From an uncultured Flavobacteriaceae bacterium (GTDB lineage: Bacteria > Bacteroidota > Bacteroidia > Flavobacteriales > Flavobacteriaceae): a DNA stretch of 64,000 nt. Shown here in pieces: positions 1-9,198 of this stretch (positions are counted from its first letter, which is position 1; each line of letters starts with the position of its first letter). The translations under genes were made by a program, and so were the position numbers. The stretch covers positions 137,984 through 201,983 of the forward strand of contig CALSMD010000006.1 in assembly GCA_943787365.1 (NCBI GenBank). The letters are read 5' to 3'. The notes beneath the pieces are model-generated. The model did no database searches and was not told the origin of the DNA. It saw only the letters and a list, made by a program, of their open reading frames with translations.

Positions 1-1
1 G

Positions 2-403
2 CCAAGAGGATATCAATGCTTTGAAACAACTATTAAAGTAGAATTTTATGACGTTGCGGGCCAATTGATACCTAGTTTTGCAGAACATTGCTATGTAACA
101 TCATCTTCAAGTTATTTACAAACAGAGTATTTTTCAGCATCAAATTCTCAAATTTTTAATCTCAATTTGATTAACCCATATAACTCTAACCACTTGATGA
201 ATAAGCTGGTCTTTAATTTGCCAAACAACGCAACAAACTTGAAAATTACATTTGAAGCATTAGAGCCTGATAGTTTTTTAGGTTGCTCAGAAAGTTCTTA
301 CATTAATGTTGTTCCAGCTTCATACAATAATGGTTTTGGAGGTACACCCAGCTATAATTACTTGCATAGAAATATTGGTTATCAAGTTACACGATGGGAG
401 TAA
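2..403 (+). CDS. C-terminal part of an unrecognised protein, cut by the window edge
   Basis: The reading frame is open from the first bases of the window to the TAA at 401-403, so the true start lies outside. The TTG at 65 is in frame but is probably internal. About 133 residues are visible, rich in Ser, Asn, Tyr and Phe, with no recognisable motif and no sorting domain at the C-terminus. The composition and the position just upstream of secreted collagen-like proteins suggest another surface protein; that is inference. The family was not recognised. Confidence 0.6.
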   Translation, partial: PRGYQCFETTIKVEFYDVAGQLIPSFAEHCYVTSSSSYLQTEYFSASNSQIFNLNLINPYNSNHLMNKLVFNLPNNATNLKITFEALEPDSFLGCSESSYINVVPASYNNGFGGTPSYNYLHRNIGYQVTRWE

Positions 404-414
404 AATAAAATTAA

Positions 415-537
415 TTATGTATTAGTTATTTTAGTACGAACACGCCATCCTTGAGAAAAGTGAATATTGAAAATAAAACAATAGCTGTGGTTATTAAAGA
501 AAATGGTAATACTCACATCAAAATAAAGCAATTTTGA
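415..537 (+). other. Short open stretch without a start codon, possible gene remnant
   Basis: Between the two flanking genes one frame stays open for about 40 codons with ordinary coding-like composition (ends VIKENGNTHIKIKQF then TGA). It begins right after a stop and has no ATG and no clear ribosome binding site. It may be the decayed 3' end of a lost gene, or chance. Nothing else is seen in this gap. Confidence 0.2.
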
Positions 538-547
538 ATATAAACCA

Positions 548-919
548 ATGAAAGAAGAAATATTACGCTACTTGACTTTTGATCAACAGTTTATTAAAAA
601 AATGAACTCTTCAACTTATTTAAAGTCAAAGGATGAGCTATACAGCATCTTAAATTGGTGGAACAAACTTTCTAAGTCTGAAACTATTGGAGATTTGGGT
701 CAAATGAATGGCAATACCCCTTTAATCATTATTAAATTAGGTAGTAGTTCGTACTACATCAATGCAGACACTAACAGAGCAGGTGTTGAAGCATTCCTAA
801 AAAACAAAACAAATCCATGGAACTTAATAAGTAACAGGGATGCAAAGAAAAATAAAATTACAAACGACTCTAACCATGATCCAATTGAAGGGTTTTACAT
901 GTATAAAAAATTGAATTAA
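548..919 (+). CDS. Hypothetical protein, 123 aa
   Basis: A soluble-looking, Lys/Asn-rich protein of 123 residues with no signal peptide, membrane segment or recognised motif. Its stop is one base before the ATG of the first collagen-like gene (TAATATGG), so the two are probably co-transcribed. The lack of a signal peptide sets it apart from its secreted neighbours. Function unknown; it could be a small cytoplasmic accessory protein, but nothing in the sequence says so. Confidence 0.6.
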   Translation: MKEEILRYLTFDQQFIKKMNSSTYLKSKDELYSILNWWNKLSKSETIGDLGQMNGNTPLIIIKLGSSSYYINADTNRAGVEAFLKNKTNPWNLISNRDAKKNKITNDSNHDPIEGFYMYKKLN

Positions 920-920
920 T

Positions 921-3053
921 ATGGTCAAAAACATACTATACACTTTATTTCTATTTGGTTCACTAGCTTTTGCACAAAGCAGTGGAATCACTTATCAAGC
1001 GGTTATTTATAATCCAGCAGGCGAAGAGCTTCCTGGCGTAGACAATCCATATGCACCACTAACTAACCAAGACGTATGCTTACAGTTTGGTATTGTAGAT
1101 TCAGATGGCAACCTAGAATACCAAGAGCAAGTGCAGGTGACTACCGATCCTTTCGGTATGGTGAACCTGTTAATTGGCACCAACACACAAACAGGTGGTT
1201 ATGCTGCTGATTTCGCTAACGTACAATGGACAGCTGATGCCAAGTTCTTAGTCGTGGATCTTGATATTAAAGGTACTTGTAATGATTTTGAAGAATTGTC
1301 TAATCAACCGTTTACCTATGTACCGTTCGCATACTACTCCCCTGCATCCGATATACCGGGACCAGAAGGCCCTCCAGGACCAGCAGGTGCACAAGGACCT
1401 CAGGGCGAACCAGGACCCGCAGGAGCTGATGGACAAGACGGCGCAGTTGGAGCTACAGGACCAAGTGGACCAGCAGGGCCCGCAGGCCCACAAGGTATTG
1501 CTGGTGCAGATGGACAAGACGGAGCGGTTGGCGCAACAGGACCACAAGGTCCCCAGGGTGTAGCAGGGACAGATGGTATAGACGGTCAAGACGGTGCTAC
1601 AGGACCCGCAGGACCTCAAGGGATTGCTGGTGCAGATGGACAAGATGGCAATAACGGACAATCCGCATATGAAATATGGCTCGATCTAGGAAATACTGGG
1701 ACAGAACAAGATTTTATTGATTCATTAGTTGGGCCTGAGGGACCTCAGGGAGCTGATGGGTCGAATTCGACTTCATCAAATGGAACAGATCTAAATAACA
1801 TTGAGGGGGGCTTAAAGTTTAAAAGAATAGAGACCTACACAGAGTTCGATATTACAGTGCCTAGTGGTGAACTTTATTTACTCAAGTCAATTTACAGAGT
1901 TTCTTCAAACTCTAATAATCCAGCTTTTCGTGTTGACATTAACGGAAATTCTTTATTGCATTCAGCAAAATATGATAAATTCAATGGTAACACATCATCT
2001 GTAAGGCCAAATTATATGTCGCCAAATATTTATTTAGCTCCAAATACAAGAATTTATGATGCAATTGGAGAGATTACAAATGGAAGCTCAGCCGAGGGGA
2101 TATTTACATTTTTTGTTTATGAGTATCCTGATAATTTTGATGTTTTAAATTTAACAGCCTATGATATTCAAAGTGGTTCAGAATATTCAATTCCACAAGG
2201 AAAATTAGCAAATGTTTATCAAGTAACCCAAGGACATAATTTCTCAGATGATTTAATTTACAATAGTCTTTATTTTTCTGACAATCTATTAAATTCAGCT
2301 ATTATGAATGTTCCAATCCAATGGGGAAATCCATATGACGATAGTTTAACTTTCGAATTAAATGCATTTCTGCCAGAAAATTGGTCAATCTCTTCAGGAT
2401 CAAATCCTGTTGGTCATTTTTATACCATTTTAATTTATGATGAAAGCACAATCTCAAGTACAGAGGCACCCCCTTCTGATTTGGAAATAGGTGGTCTTTT
2501 TGGTGGTGGAATAGTAACGTATATAGCTCAGCCAGGAGACCCAATTTATGTAGAGGGGGAAATACATGGATTAATCGCTCCACTATATTGGTACAACCCA
2601 GGAGGAGGCATTAATCCATTAAATTTATTACTGTACCCTCAAAGACCAACTTATACTGAAAATGCAAATGAAAACATTGGTTATGGTAAATCAAATACTG
2701 AACTTTTTATTTCATTACTTTCAGAAAAATACAATGGAACGATCCCAAGCTCTCTTAATTACGTTGCGTTTTATTATTGTTACTTACTTGAGTTTAATGG
2801 ATATGATGATTGGTTTTTACCCACATATAGTGAATTATCAACATTGTTAGGGTTGCAATATAGCCTCGGGCCAAATGCATCTGATATTGCAGCAGATTAT
2901 GCTAATGATTTAGCTAATGATCATGACTATGAAGGAAACTATGCCCATTCTGGAGGTTTTAATAGTGGTCAAACAAGTCCTGGAAATGTTTTTTATAATA
3001 TGAATTGTTGTTCAAATGGGTGGGAGAGATTTGTTCCAATGCGATATTTTTAA
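921..3053 (+). CDS. Secreted collagen-like protein with Lcl/DUF1566-like C-terminus
   Basis: 710 residues. A signal peptide (about 1-18, ending SLAFA) precedes a beta-rich head (19-146) with a pattern common in Bacteroidota surface proteins ([10 protein letters not shown]...). An uninterrupted run of 34 Gly-X-Y triplets (147-248) follows, then a linker [18 protein letters not shown] and a short second Gly-Pro stretch. The last ~190 residues resemble the Lcl/DUF1566 fold found in bacterial adhesins ([18 protein letters not shown] near 525 and [15 protein letters not shown] near 635). No type IX sorting domain is visible. It is the first of two tandem paralogues, with 4 bases to the next gene. 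Likely a trimeric stalked surface or exported protein; the ligand is unknown. Confidence 0.85.
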   Translation: MVKNILYTLFLFGSLAFAQSSGITYQAVIYNPAGEELPGVDNPYAPLTNQDVCLQFGIVDSDGNLEYQEQVQVTTDPFGMVNLLIGTNTQTGGYAADFANVQWTADAKFLVVDLDIKGTCNDFEELSNQPFTYVPFAYYSPASDIPGPEGPPGPAGAQGPQGEPGPAGADGQDGAVGATGPSGPAGPAGPQGIAGADGQDGAVGATGPQGPQGVAGTDGIDGQDGATGPAGPQGIAGADGQDGNNGQSAYEIWLDLGNTGTEQDFIDSLVGPEGPQGADGSNSTSSNGTDLNNIEGGLKFKRIETYTEFDITVPSGELYLLKSIYRVSSNSNNPAFRVDINGNSLLHSAKYDKFNGNTSSVRPNYMSPNIYLAPNTRIYDAIGEITNGSSAEGIFTFFVYEYPDNFDVLNLTAYDIQSGSEYSIPQGKLANVYQVTQGHNFSDDLIYNSLYFSDNLLNSAIMNVPIQWGNPYDDSLTFELNAFLPENWSISSGSNPVGHFYTILIYDESTISSTEAPPSDLEIGGLFGGGIVTYIAQPGDPIYVEGEIHGLIAPLYWYNPGGGINPLNLLLYPQRPTYTENANENIGYGKSNTELFISLLSEKYNGTIPSSLNYVAFYYCYLLEFNGYDDWFLPTYSELSTLLGLQYSLGPNASDIAADYANDLANDHDYEGNYAHSGGFNSGQTSPGNVFYNMNCCSNGWERFVPMRYF

Positions 3054-3057
3054 TTAT

Positions 3058-4815
3058 ATGAAAAAAATACTATACACTTTATTAATATTTAGTTCCATAG
3101 CTTTCTCTCAAAGCAGTGGAATTACATACCAGGCTGTTATTTATAATCCTAATGGAGAGGAGCTTCCAGGTGTCGACAACCCCTATGCACCTCTTGTAAA
3201 CCAAGACATTTGTCTGCAGTTCGGTATTGTAGATGCTGATGGGAACCTAGAATACCAGGAGCAAGTGCAGGTTACTACTGATGCATTCGGGATGGTCAAT
3301 CTTTTAATAGGAACTAATACGCAAACTGGAGGGTATGCCTCTGATTTTGTAGGTGTTCAATGGACAGCTGATGCAAAGTTTTTAGTCGTGGACCTTGACA
3401 TTAAAGGTGCCTGTTCTGACTTTGAAGAGCTTTCTAATCAACCGTTTACTTATGTGCCGTTTGCTTATTACTCCCCTGCATCCGATGTTCCTGGACCAGA
3501 AGGCCCACAGGGCCCTCCAGGACCAGCAGGAGTACAAGGACCTCAAGGTGAACCAGGACCAGCTGGAGCAACAGGACCTCAAGGGCCAAATGGATCAAAT
3601 GGACAAGACGGTGTAAATGGAATGAATGGATTATCGGCATATGAAATATGGCTCGATCTAGGAAATACTGGAACAGAACAAGATTTTATAGATTCCCTAA
3701 CTGGGCCAGAAGGTCCCCAAGGTGCTCAAGGGCCGCAGGGAGATCCAGGAATTACATCTGGTGGAAGTTCTAACTCTAACACTTACTATGAGTATCCGTT
3801 CTTTCATATCACAGATCTTAAGTTGAGTTCTAATGGCAATTTTGTTTTAGTCAATCAAAACAACCCTCAAGGAACTCCTGAATTATCCAGCTCCGTTTAT
3901 AACATAAGCAACGGTTTATTACAAAAAAAAGGACAATCAATTACACCAACTACTAAAATTTATGGTATCGATGATAGTGGAGACAGGGTCTTAATACAAG
4001 ATTCATTTTCATCACAAATCAAACTTTTAGATTTCAATAATAATACTTGGACTGAATCCTTTGATTTTTCCAATATTGTCAACCTCAGTAATTATTTACA
4101 AGCTAATGACTCAGGGTTCTTATCAAATGATGGAAATTCGGTTTTACTTTTTGATAACACAGGCTTTACTAGTTCTTTCCTTAGTTTTAATCAATCATTA
4201 GCTCAATGGGTAGATGAAGGAACAACTAACTACTCCAATATTGCTAGGATAAGTACAACACCAGATCTTAATTATTTTTCTAATTCAAATCCAATTGGGG
4301 GATCACTATACAATGGAAGTGTTGAGGTGTACTCAAAAACACCGACAGGCTTTCAACAAATTGGGCAAACCATCTTTGGTGACAATGACTATGATTTCTT
4401 AGGAGATCACTCTAGTTTAAGCGATAACGGATCGGTGTTGGCCGTGACCCATAGATCCAACAAAGTCAAAGTTTTTGAGTATAACAACACTGAATGGACT
4501 TTAAAAGGACAAGCAATAGAATTATACAATAGACCAAAAAAGGCATTTATCTCGGATGACGGTAATGAGTTGATAGTAATAGTAAATTCTTATTATGAAT
4601 ACCCAATGAGTATTATTAGATATAGATTCACTAACGGTTTCTGGAGTCAAATGGGGAGTATTATTAACACTACAACAGTTGGAGAGACATCTTCAATAGT
4701 AGCTGATTACAAAGGTGGGGCACTTGTAATTGAGAACGAATATGATAATGAACCTGACACAGGGTCTGATTCCCTTCCTGATTTCTACTCATTATTTCTA
4801 AAATTCTATAATTAA
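3058..4815 (+). CDS. Secreted collagen-like protein with propeller-like C-terminus
   Basis: 585 residues from the ATG at 3058 (an earlier in-frame start at 3016 lies inside the upstream gene and is rejected). Residues 1-145 are nearly identical to the upstream paralogue: signal peptide, then the same head domain. A shorter collagen stalk of 16 Gly-X-Y triplets (146-193) and the same [18 protein letters not shown] linker follow. The C-terminal ~350 residues differ completely: repeated blocks of the type 'LSDNGSVLAV...VKVFEYNNTEW' suggest a beta-propeller of the kind seen in flavobacterial surface proteins. No sorting domain was recognised. The pair looks like a duplication followed by exchange of the business end. 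Confidence 0.85.
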   Translation: MKKILYTLLIFSSIAFSQSSGITYQAVIYNPNGEELPGVDNPYAPLVNQDICLQFGIVDADGNLEYQEQVQVTTDAFGMVNLLIGTNTQTGGYASDFVGVQWTADAKFLVVDLDIKGACSDFEELSNQPFTYVPFAYYSPASDVPGPEGPQGPPGPAGVQGPQGEPGPAGATGPQGPNGSNGQDGVNGMNGLSAYEIWLDLGNTGTEQDFIDSLTGPEGPQGAQGPQGDPGITSGGSSNSNTYYEYPFFHITDLKLSSNGNFVLVNQNNPQGTPELSSSVYNISNGLLQKKGQSITPTTKIYGIDDSGDRVLIQDSFSSQIKLLDFNNNTWTESFDFSNIVNLSNYLQANDSGFLSNDGNSVLLFDNTGFTSSFLSFNQSLAQWVDEGTTNYSNIARISTTPDLNYFSNSNPIGGSLYNGSVEVYSKTPTGFQQIGQTIFGDNDYDFLGDHSSLSDNGSVLAVTHRSNKVKVFEYNNTEWTLKGQAIELYNRPKKAFISDDGNELIVIVNSYYEYPMSIIRYRFTNGFWSQMGSIINTTTVGETSSIVADYKGGALVIENEYDNEPDTGSDSLPDFYSLFLKFYN

Positions 4816-4856
4816 AAGAAAAACAAACTATACACCTTACTACCATTAAGTTCCCT

Positions 4857-7205
4857 ATGAAAGGACTCACTCTTGTCACATTATTCATATCATATTTAGG
4901 GTTTGCACAAAACTGTCCAAACATTGGTTTTGAAAACGGTGACCTAAGCGGTTGGGAAGGAGAAACAGGAGCCTGCTGTCCTATAGGTACTTCTAACTCA
5001 GGGATTATCAATGGTAGGCATACCATCACCTCAGGCACTGGAACAGACTCCTTTACCAATAACGTCGTGACCATCGTGGCCCCTGGAAGCAACTACTCCG
5101 CTAGGCTTGGAAACTCCAATGTGGGTGCAGAAGCCGAACGTATGCGCTACACCATGACGGTATCTCCTGACAATGTACTGTTTATATACAAGTACGCTGT
5201 AGTTCTAGAAGATCCAGGCCACCCTTTTGCTGAACAACCTCGCTTTCAACTCCGTGTGCTTGACCTGAACGGGGTTTTAATTGACCCCATATGTGCTGAA
5301 TACACAGTGGTATCGGCACCCACCATCCCTGGATTTGTATCCATTGGAGGGATACGTTATAAGGACTGGACTACAGTTGGTCTTGATTTGACCCCATTCA
5401 TGGGACAAACCATTCAGCTTGAATTTTCAACTGGGGATTGTGCCCAAGGTGGACACTTTGGCTATGCCTATGTAGACGCCTCGTGTGGACCATTAGAGAT
5501 TACCTCCAACTATTGCACCAATGCAATAAATGCGGAGCTGACAGCACCAGAAGGGTTTGAATACGTTTGGAATACTGGAGAGACAACAAGGAGTATTACT
5601 GTTAACAATCCAATCGAGGGAACCACATTTACATGTATGTTAACCTCAGTCACGGGGTGTCAGGTAGAGCTATCCACAGCACTAGAAATCGAAGACCCTA
5701 TTGCTGATTTTGAACTGGACCTAAATTGCTATGATAATGTGGTTATGGCTGACACCTCGTTTATACCACCTTCTGTGGTTATCGAAAACTTTGAATGGGA
5801 CTTTGGAGACGGCACCACTTTTTCAGGAGTTAATGCCACCCACACCTACGCCGCTGCAGGTGATTATACCATAACATTAGACATATATAATTCAACGGGC
5901 TGTGTGAGTAATATCAGCAAAACAGTTACAGTCTACGCACCTCCTACAGCAACGCTGTCCTATGCTAACCCCATTTTTTGTGAATCAAGTGGACCTCAAC
6001 CACCTACCCTCACTGGAACGGGGGCCTTTACAGGCGGTGTATACAGTTCTACTGCTGGATTAGACATCAATCCTTCGTCGGGAATTATTACACCCACAAA
6101 CAGCGTCCCTGGGGTCTATACAGTGGACTATGCCGTACCTCAATATCAAGACTGTCCTTCGTTTACTGTGAGTTTTCCAATAGAAATCACACCCCTACCT
6201 ACAGCTGTTATTGACTATGGTGCCTTGGGTTTTTGTGAGGACGATTCTACAACGATAACGCCAGGTCTTACGGGAACCAATAACTTTTTAGGGGGTAGCT
6301 TTTCTTCATCAACTGAATTATCAATTGATGCGACCACAGGAGCGATTAACCCCTCGATTTCAGAAGTTGGACTCTACACTGTCCAATACACTACTGTAGC
6401 GTTTGGAGGTTGTCCACCTCAAGACTTTACCACCCTGGTTGAGATTTATCCTTTGCCCACATTATTTTTAGATGATGGATTCATATGTATTGATGATATG
6501 GGGAATGTCACCCAAGACTATTTAATACAGGCCCCACTGGATAATGTCAACTACAGCTATAGATGGTTCTTTAACGGCAGCGAAATCGCTGGGGGGACTT
6601 CAAACTTCATAGTCGTAGATCAGGCAGGGACTTACAGTGTTGAAGCGACTGAAAATAGCACCCAATGTAGCTCTGTATTGGAGTCCTGTAGTGTTGTGTC
6701 AGTTGCACCTTTTGATGACTTTACCATGCAGTTCACTAGAGATGGTACCCTTGGGCCAACCCTAGAGGTTACGCCTATTGGTAGTGGCAGTTATTTGTAT
6801 CAGATCGACTCCGAGCCACTGCAAAGCTCTAACATATTTCCAGAGTTACCGTCAGGCATATATGATATCACTGTTTATGATGACAAGCTATGCCACCAAA
6901 TGACTAAGAGAGCTATTGTGATCGACTATCCACGGTTCTTCACGCCTAATGGTGATGGGTACAACGACAGATGGAATCTCAAAAATATTACTACACTTAC
7001 AGGAATTAAAATATCAATCTTCAATCGATATGGTAAGCTCATGGCTGAGATTCGTCCAGAGCAGTTGGGTTGGGACGGTCTACATAAGGGGCATAAACTC
7101 CCTGCAGATGACTATTGGTTTAAAGTGAACTATGATGGTCTAATTGATCCAGCCGACACTGTGGTATGGAAAGAGTTTATAGGACATTTTAGTCTGAGGC
7201 GTTAG
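4857..7205 (+). CDS. Secreted PKD-domain protein with type B T9SS sorting domain
   Basis: 782 residues. Signal peptide 1-17 (YLGFA|QNC); an N-terminal domain (about 18-225) resembling adhesion or MAM-like jelly-roll modules of marine Bacteroidota; a PKD domain near 285-360 (FEWDFGDGTTF, HTYAAAGDYTITL); two or three Ig-like repeats around LPT...IDYGALGFCEDDSTT; and a C-terminal gliding-motility-associated/CHU_C type B sorting domain (FFTPNGDGYNDRWNLKNI, WDGLHKGHKLPADDYWFKV, FSLRR at the end). Such proteins are exported by the Por/T9SS machinery to the cell surface. The gene sits 41 bases after the collagen-like gene on the same strand and may be the end of that transcript. The ligand cannot be read from the sequence. 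Confidence 0.9.
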   Translation: MKGLTLVTLFISYLGFAQNCPNIGFENGDLSGWEGETGACCPIGTSNSGIINGRHTITSGTGTDSFTNNVVTIVAPGSNYSARLGNSNVGAEAERMRYTMTVSPDNVLFIYKYAVVLEDPGHPFAEQPRFQLRVLDLNGVLIDPICAEYTVVSAPTIPGFVSIGGIRYKDWTTVGLDLTPFMGQTIQLEFSTGDCAQGGHFGYAYVDASCGPLEITSNYCTNAINAELTAPEGFEYVWNTGETTRSITVNNPIEGTTFTCMLTSVTGCQVELSTALEIEDPIADFELDLNCYDNVVMADTSFIPPSVVIENFEWDFGDGTTFSGVNATHTYAAAGDYTITLDIYNSTGCVSNISKTVTVYAPPTATLSYANPIFCESSGPQPPTLTGTGAFTGGVYSSTAGLDINPSSGIITPTNSVPGVYTVDYAVPQYQDCPSFTVSFPIEITPLPTAVIDYGALGFCEDDSTTITPGLTGTNNFLGGSFSSSTELSIDATTGAINPSISEVGLYTVQYTTVAFGGCPPQDFTTLVEIYPLPTLFLDDGFICIDDMGNVTQDYLIQAPLDNVNYSYRWFFNGSEIAGGTSNFIVVDQAGTYSVEATENSTQCSSVLESCSVVSVAPFDDFTMQFTRDGTLGPTLEVTPIGSGSYLYQIDSEPLQSSNIFPELPSGIYDITVYDDKLCHQMTKRAIVIDYPRFFTPNGDGYNDRWNLKNITTLTGIKISIFNRYGKLMAEIRPEQLGWDGLHKGHKLPADDYWFKVNYDGLIDPADTVVWKEFIGHFSLRR

Positions 7206-7548
7206 GATACATAGGTAACACATACACCCCCATTGCTCAATTATTGATTTTTAGTGCGTTATAGCAATAGTAATCACCACCTTTAGTTTCGCCTGAAAGG
7301 ACTAGGGAGAGGGGTTATTGTGAATCTAAGGGCTTTAATTAGCTAAAAATAGCGTTTAACAAAGTAGTGTAAGGCGAATAGATAAACTCAAATACACACT
7401 TAAAACAGACAATGAAAGCTATTTAATAGAAACTACTGACTTGCCCTTAGCTATTAGTAGAGTAAAGCATATTGCATACGACTAATGAACCGTTGGATTG
7501 GGGTTAGTTGTTTTTTAATGAAAGAGATCTCAAACATAAAATAAATAA
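7206..7548. other. Intergenic region with a possible gene remnant
   Basis: About 340 bases between convergent genes. The only structure seen is an open stretch at 7360-7485 (plus frame, about 41 codons, reading ...KYTLKTDNESYLIETTDLPL... then TAA) that follows a stop and has no start codon. It looks like the decayed C-terminus of a gene. The rest is AT-rich without recognisable elements. Confidence 0.3.
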
Positions 7549-7578
7549 CAAAAAAAGACCTCCAAATGGAGGCCTTTT
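7549..7578 (-). terminator. Intrinsic terminator of the 7605-8732 gene
   Basis: On the minus strand a 7-bp stem (GGCCTCC / GGAGGTC, one GU pair) with a 4-nt loop is followed by a run of seven T. The A-run on the other side makes it possibly bidirectional. Confidence 0.85.
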
Positions 7579-7604
7579 AAAAATTAAATTGGGTTGGTTA
7601 AACC

Positions 7605-8732
7605 TTATCTTACTACAAGTTTCTTAGTAGAAACCGTAGTTCCTTGAGTCATATTTACAAAATACATTCCAGGGTTTAAGCTCGAAATATTAAGTTGAGA
7701 CTGTACCGCATTTGCACGTAAAACCTCTTTTCCTAATAAATCATACACTGCTACATCTAAATCTGCATTTGAAGCCGATGTAAAGTTTACAACGCCTTTA
7801 GCTGGATTAGGATACATTTTTACTGAGTTAGCAGTTAAATCATCTACACTAGCAGTACTCGCATTTTGAGTAATTTTAGTTTCTAACATTGAAACTTCCA
7901 CATCTCTTGTAACAACATACATTAGCGCAGAATTGTAAGTGTTTGAAGCATCTGCAGGAATATCTACTGTGTAAACTGTTTCAGCTGGATTAGATGCTAA
8001 TAATAGCACGTTAGCTGTAACGATAGCTGGATCAACATCTGGGTAAGGGTTTGCTTCAAATCTGAAGTAAACTTCTGCATCTACAGCTACTGTAGCCTTA
8101 AATGATACTGTTCCGGCATCTGGAAATGTCAATGGGTAAATTCCTGTGTTGTTGTTTGCAAATCCTGCCCAAGCCTGTGCTCCTGTAGGAAATGTAAATG
8201 TTTGAGCGTACGCTGTACCGTCAAAAGTTCCATCATATACTGGAGAAGCAACACTAAGTTCAGTAATTCCATCGGTATCGAATTGAATTAGCTTAATCTC
8301 AGAAGTTACAACATCCACGTCTCTTGTAACAACATACATTAGCGCAGAATTGTAAGTGTTTGAAGCATCTGCAGGAATATCTACTGTGTAAACTGTTTCA
8401 GCTGGATTAGATGCTAATAATAGTACGTTAGCTGTAACGATAGCTGGATCAACATCTGGGTAAGGGTTTGCTTCAAATCTGAAGTAAACTTCTGCATCTA
8501 CAGCTACTGTAGCCTTAAATGATACTTGTCCTCCGTTTGGATAAGACAATGGATAAATACTAGTGTTATTGTTAGCAAATCCTGCCCAAGCCTGTGCTCC
8601 TGTAGGGAACGTAAACGTTTGTGCGTACACTGTACCGTCAAAAGTTCCATCATATACAGGGAAAAAATCTGTTTGTGCCATTGTTAAGTTGAAAGTAATT
8701 AACGAAACAATCAAAAGGTAATAGTTTTTCAT
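7605..8732 (-). CDS. Secreted repeat protein with type A T9SS sorting domain
   Basis: 375 residues. A signal peptide (1-19) is followed by two almost identical 139-residue units (VYDGTFDGT...AQTFTFPTGAQAWAGFANN...VDIPADASNTYNSALMYVV), the first starting near residue 24. A type A sorting domain closes the protein (VKMYPNPAKGVVNFTS, VYDLLGKEV, NPGMYFVNM, KKLVVR), so export and surface attachment by the type IX system is expected. The repeat unit looks like a beta-sandwich module; I do not recognise a named family. The two copies are also near-identical at the DNA level, so the duplication is recent or kept uniform by gene conversion. It has its own promoter and terminator. Confidence 0.85.
   Translation of the reverse strand: MKNYYLLIVSLITFNLTMAQTDFFPVYDGTFDGTVYAQTFTFPTGAQAWAGFANNNTSIYPLSYPNGGQVSFKATVAVDAEVYFRFEANPYPDVDPAIVTANVLLLASNPAETVYTVDIPADASNTYNSALMYVVTRDVDVVTSEIKLIQFDTDGITELSVASPVYDGTFDGTAYAQTFTFPTGAQAWAGFANNNTGIYPLTFPDAGTVSFKATVAVDAEVYFRFEANPYPDVDPAIVTANVLLLASNPAETVYTVDIPADASNTYNSALMYVVTRDVEVSMLETKITQNASTASVDDLTANSVKMYPNPAKGVVNFTSASNADLDVAVYDLLGKEVLRANAVQSQLNISSLNPGMYFVNMTQGTTVSTKKLVVR
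7903..8525 (-). repeat. In-gene tandem duplication, period 417 bp
   Basis: Two in-frame copies inside the same gene. Roughly 7903-8108 and 8320-8525 are aligned with only one or two visible mismatches over about 205 bases; a second block (about 8163-8240 against 8580-8657) is also highly similar. Between them the copies diverge. The period equals 139 codons. Confidence 0.9.
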
Positions 8733-8761
8733 ATAAATTAATTTAAGTTTGTTATTATGTT

Positions 8762-8769
8762 CAAATATA
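8762..8769 (-). promoter_or_regulatory. Promoter -7 element for the 7605-8732 gene
   Basis: TATATTTG on the minus strand matches the Bacteroidetes -7 consensus TAnnTTTG, 30 bases upstream of the start codon. Confidence 0.6.
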
Positions 8770-9130
8770 GTTTAAACTGTTTGTATTATTCTTAAACAAA
8801 ACAATACAAATTATATACACTAACAATTATACTGACATAAATTATAAATATTGATAATTATAACCTGTAAAAATTAGTAATTTAAAAATCCTAAATTTAT
8901 GTTAAATGGGGGTGATAAAATAAAATGTATGGGATTTGTATGGTTAGTTATGATTAATGTTGTGTTGTAATTAATAAACATTTAATAATTAAAATGCTGT
9001 CAATACACCACATTTTCAAAATAAATGGCTATAAATAATGACAATGCAAAAGAAACACTGTAAAGGCACGTAACAAAGGACACGAACACAGCACACACCT
9101 ATTTACAAGAGAACTATAATAACCTCTTAG
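8770..9130. other. Intergenic, AT-rich, nothing recognised
   Basis: About 360 bases between two same-strand secreted-protein genes. Very AT-rich, no open frame of note and no repeat. I see nothing beyond the promoter and terminator listed at its ends. Confidence 0.5.
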
Positions 9131-9131
9131 C

Positions 9132-9171
9132 AAAACAAAAAAAGAAGCTTCCATTGCTGAAAGCTTCTTTG
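9132..9171 (-). terminator. Intrinsic terminator of the 9199-10536 gene
   Basis: A perfect 10-bp stem AAAGAAGCTT / AAGCTTCTTT (9141-9150 and 9161-9170) with a 10-nt loop; on the minus strand it is followed by a T-run. It lies 28 bases after the stop codon. Confidence 0.9.
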
Positions 9172-9198
9172 AAATTAAAGTTGGTGTGTTAGCGTACC

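Noticed and set aside
1248-1661. Long minus-strand open frame (137 codons) rich in Cys, Ser and Trp
   Set aside because: It lies opposite the Gly-X-Y repeat of the collagen-like gene; the periodic GGN codons keep the other strand open. No independent start signal.
1368-1680. CRISPR-like or satellite repeat in the GGACC-rich stretch
   Set aside because: The periodicity is that of collagen Gly-X-Y codons within an open frame, without spacers.
3016-3057. Upstream start for the second collagen-like gene
   Set aside because: It lies inside the first collagen-like gene; the signal peptide begins at 3058.
4670-5092. Minus-strand open frame of 140 codons
   Set aside because: It covers the end of one and the start of another well-supported plus-strand gene; composition is that of a shadow frame.
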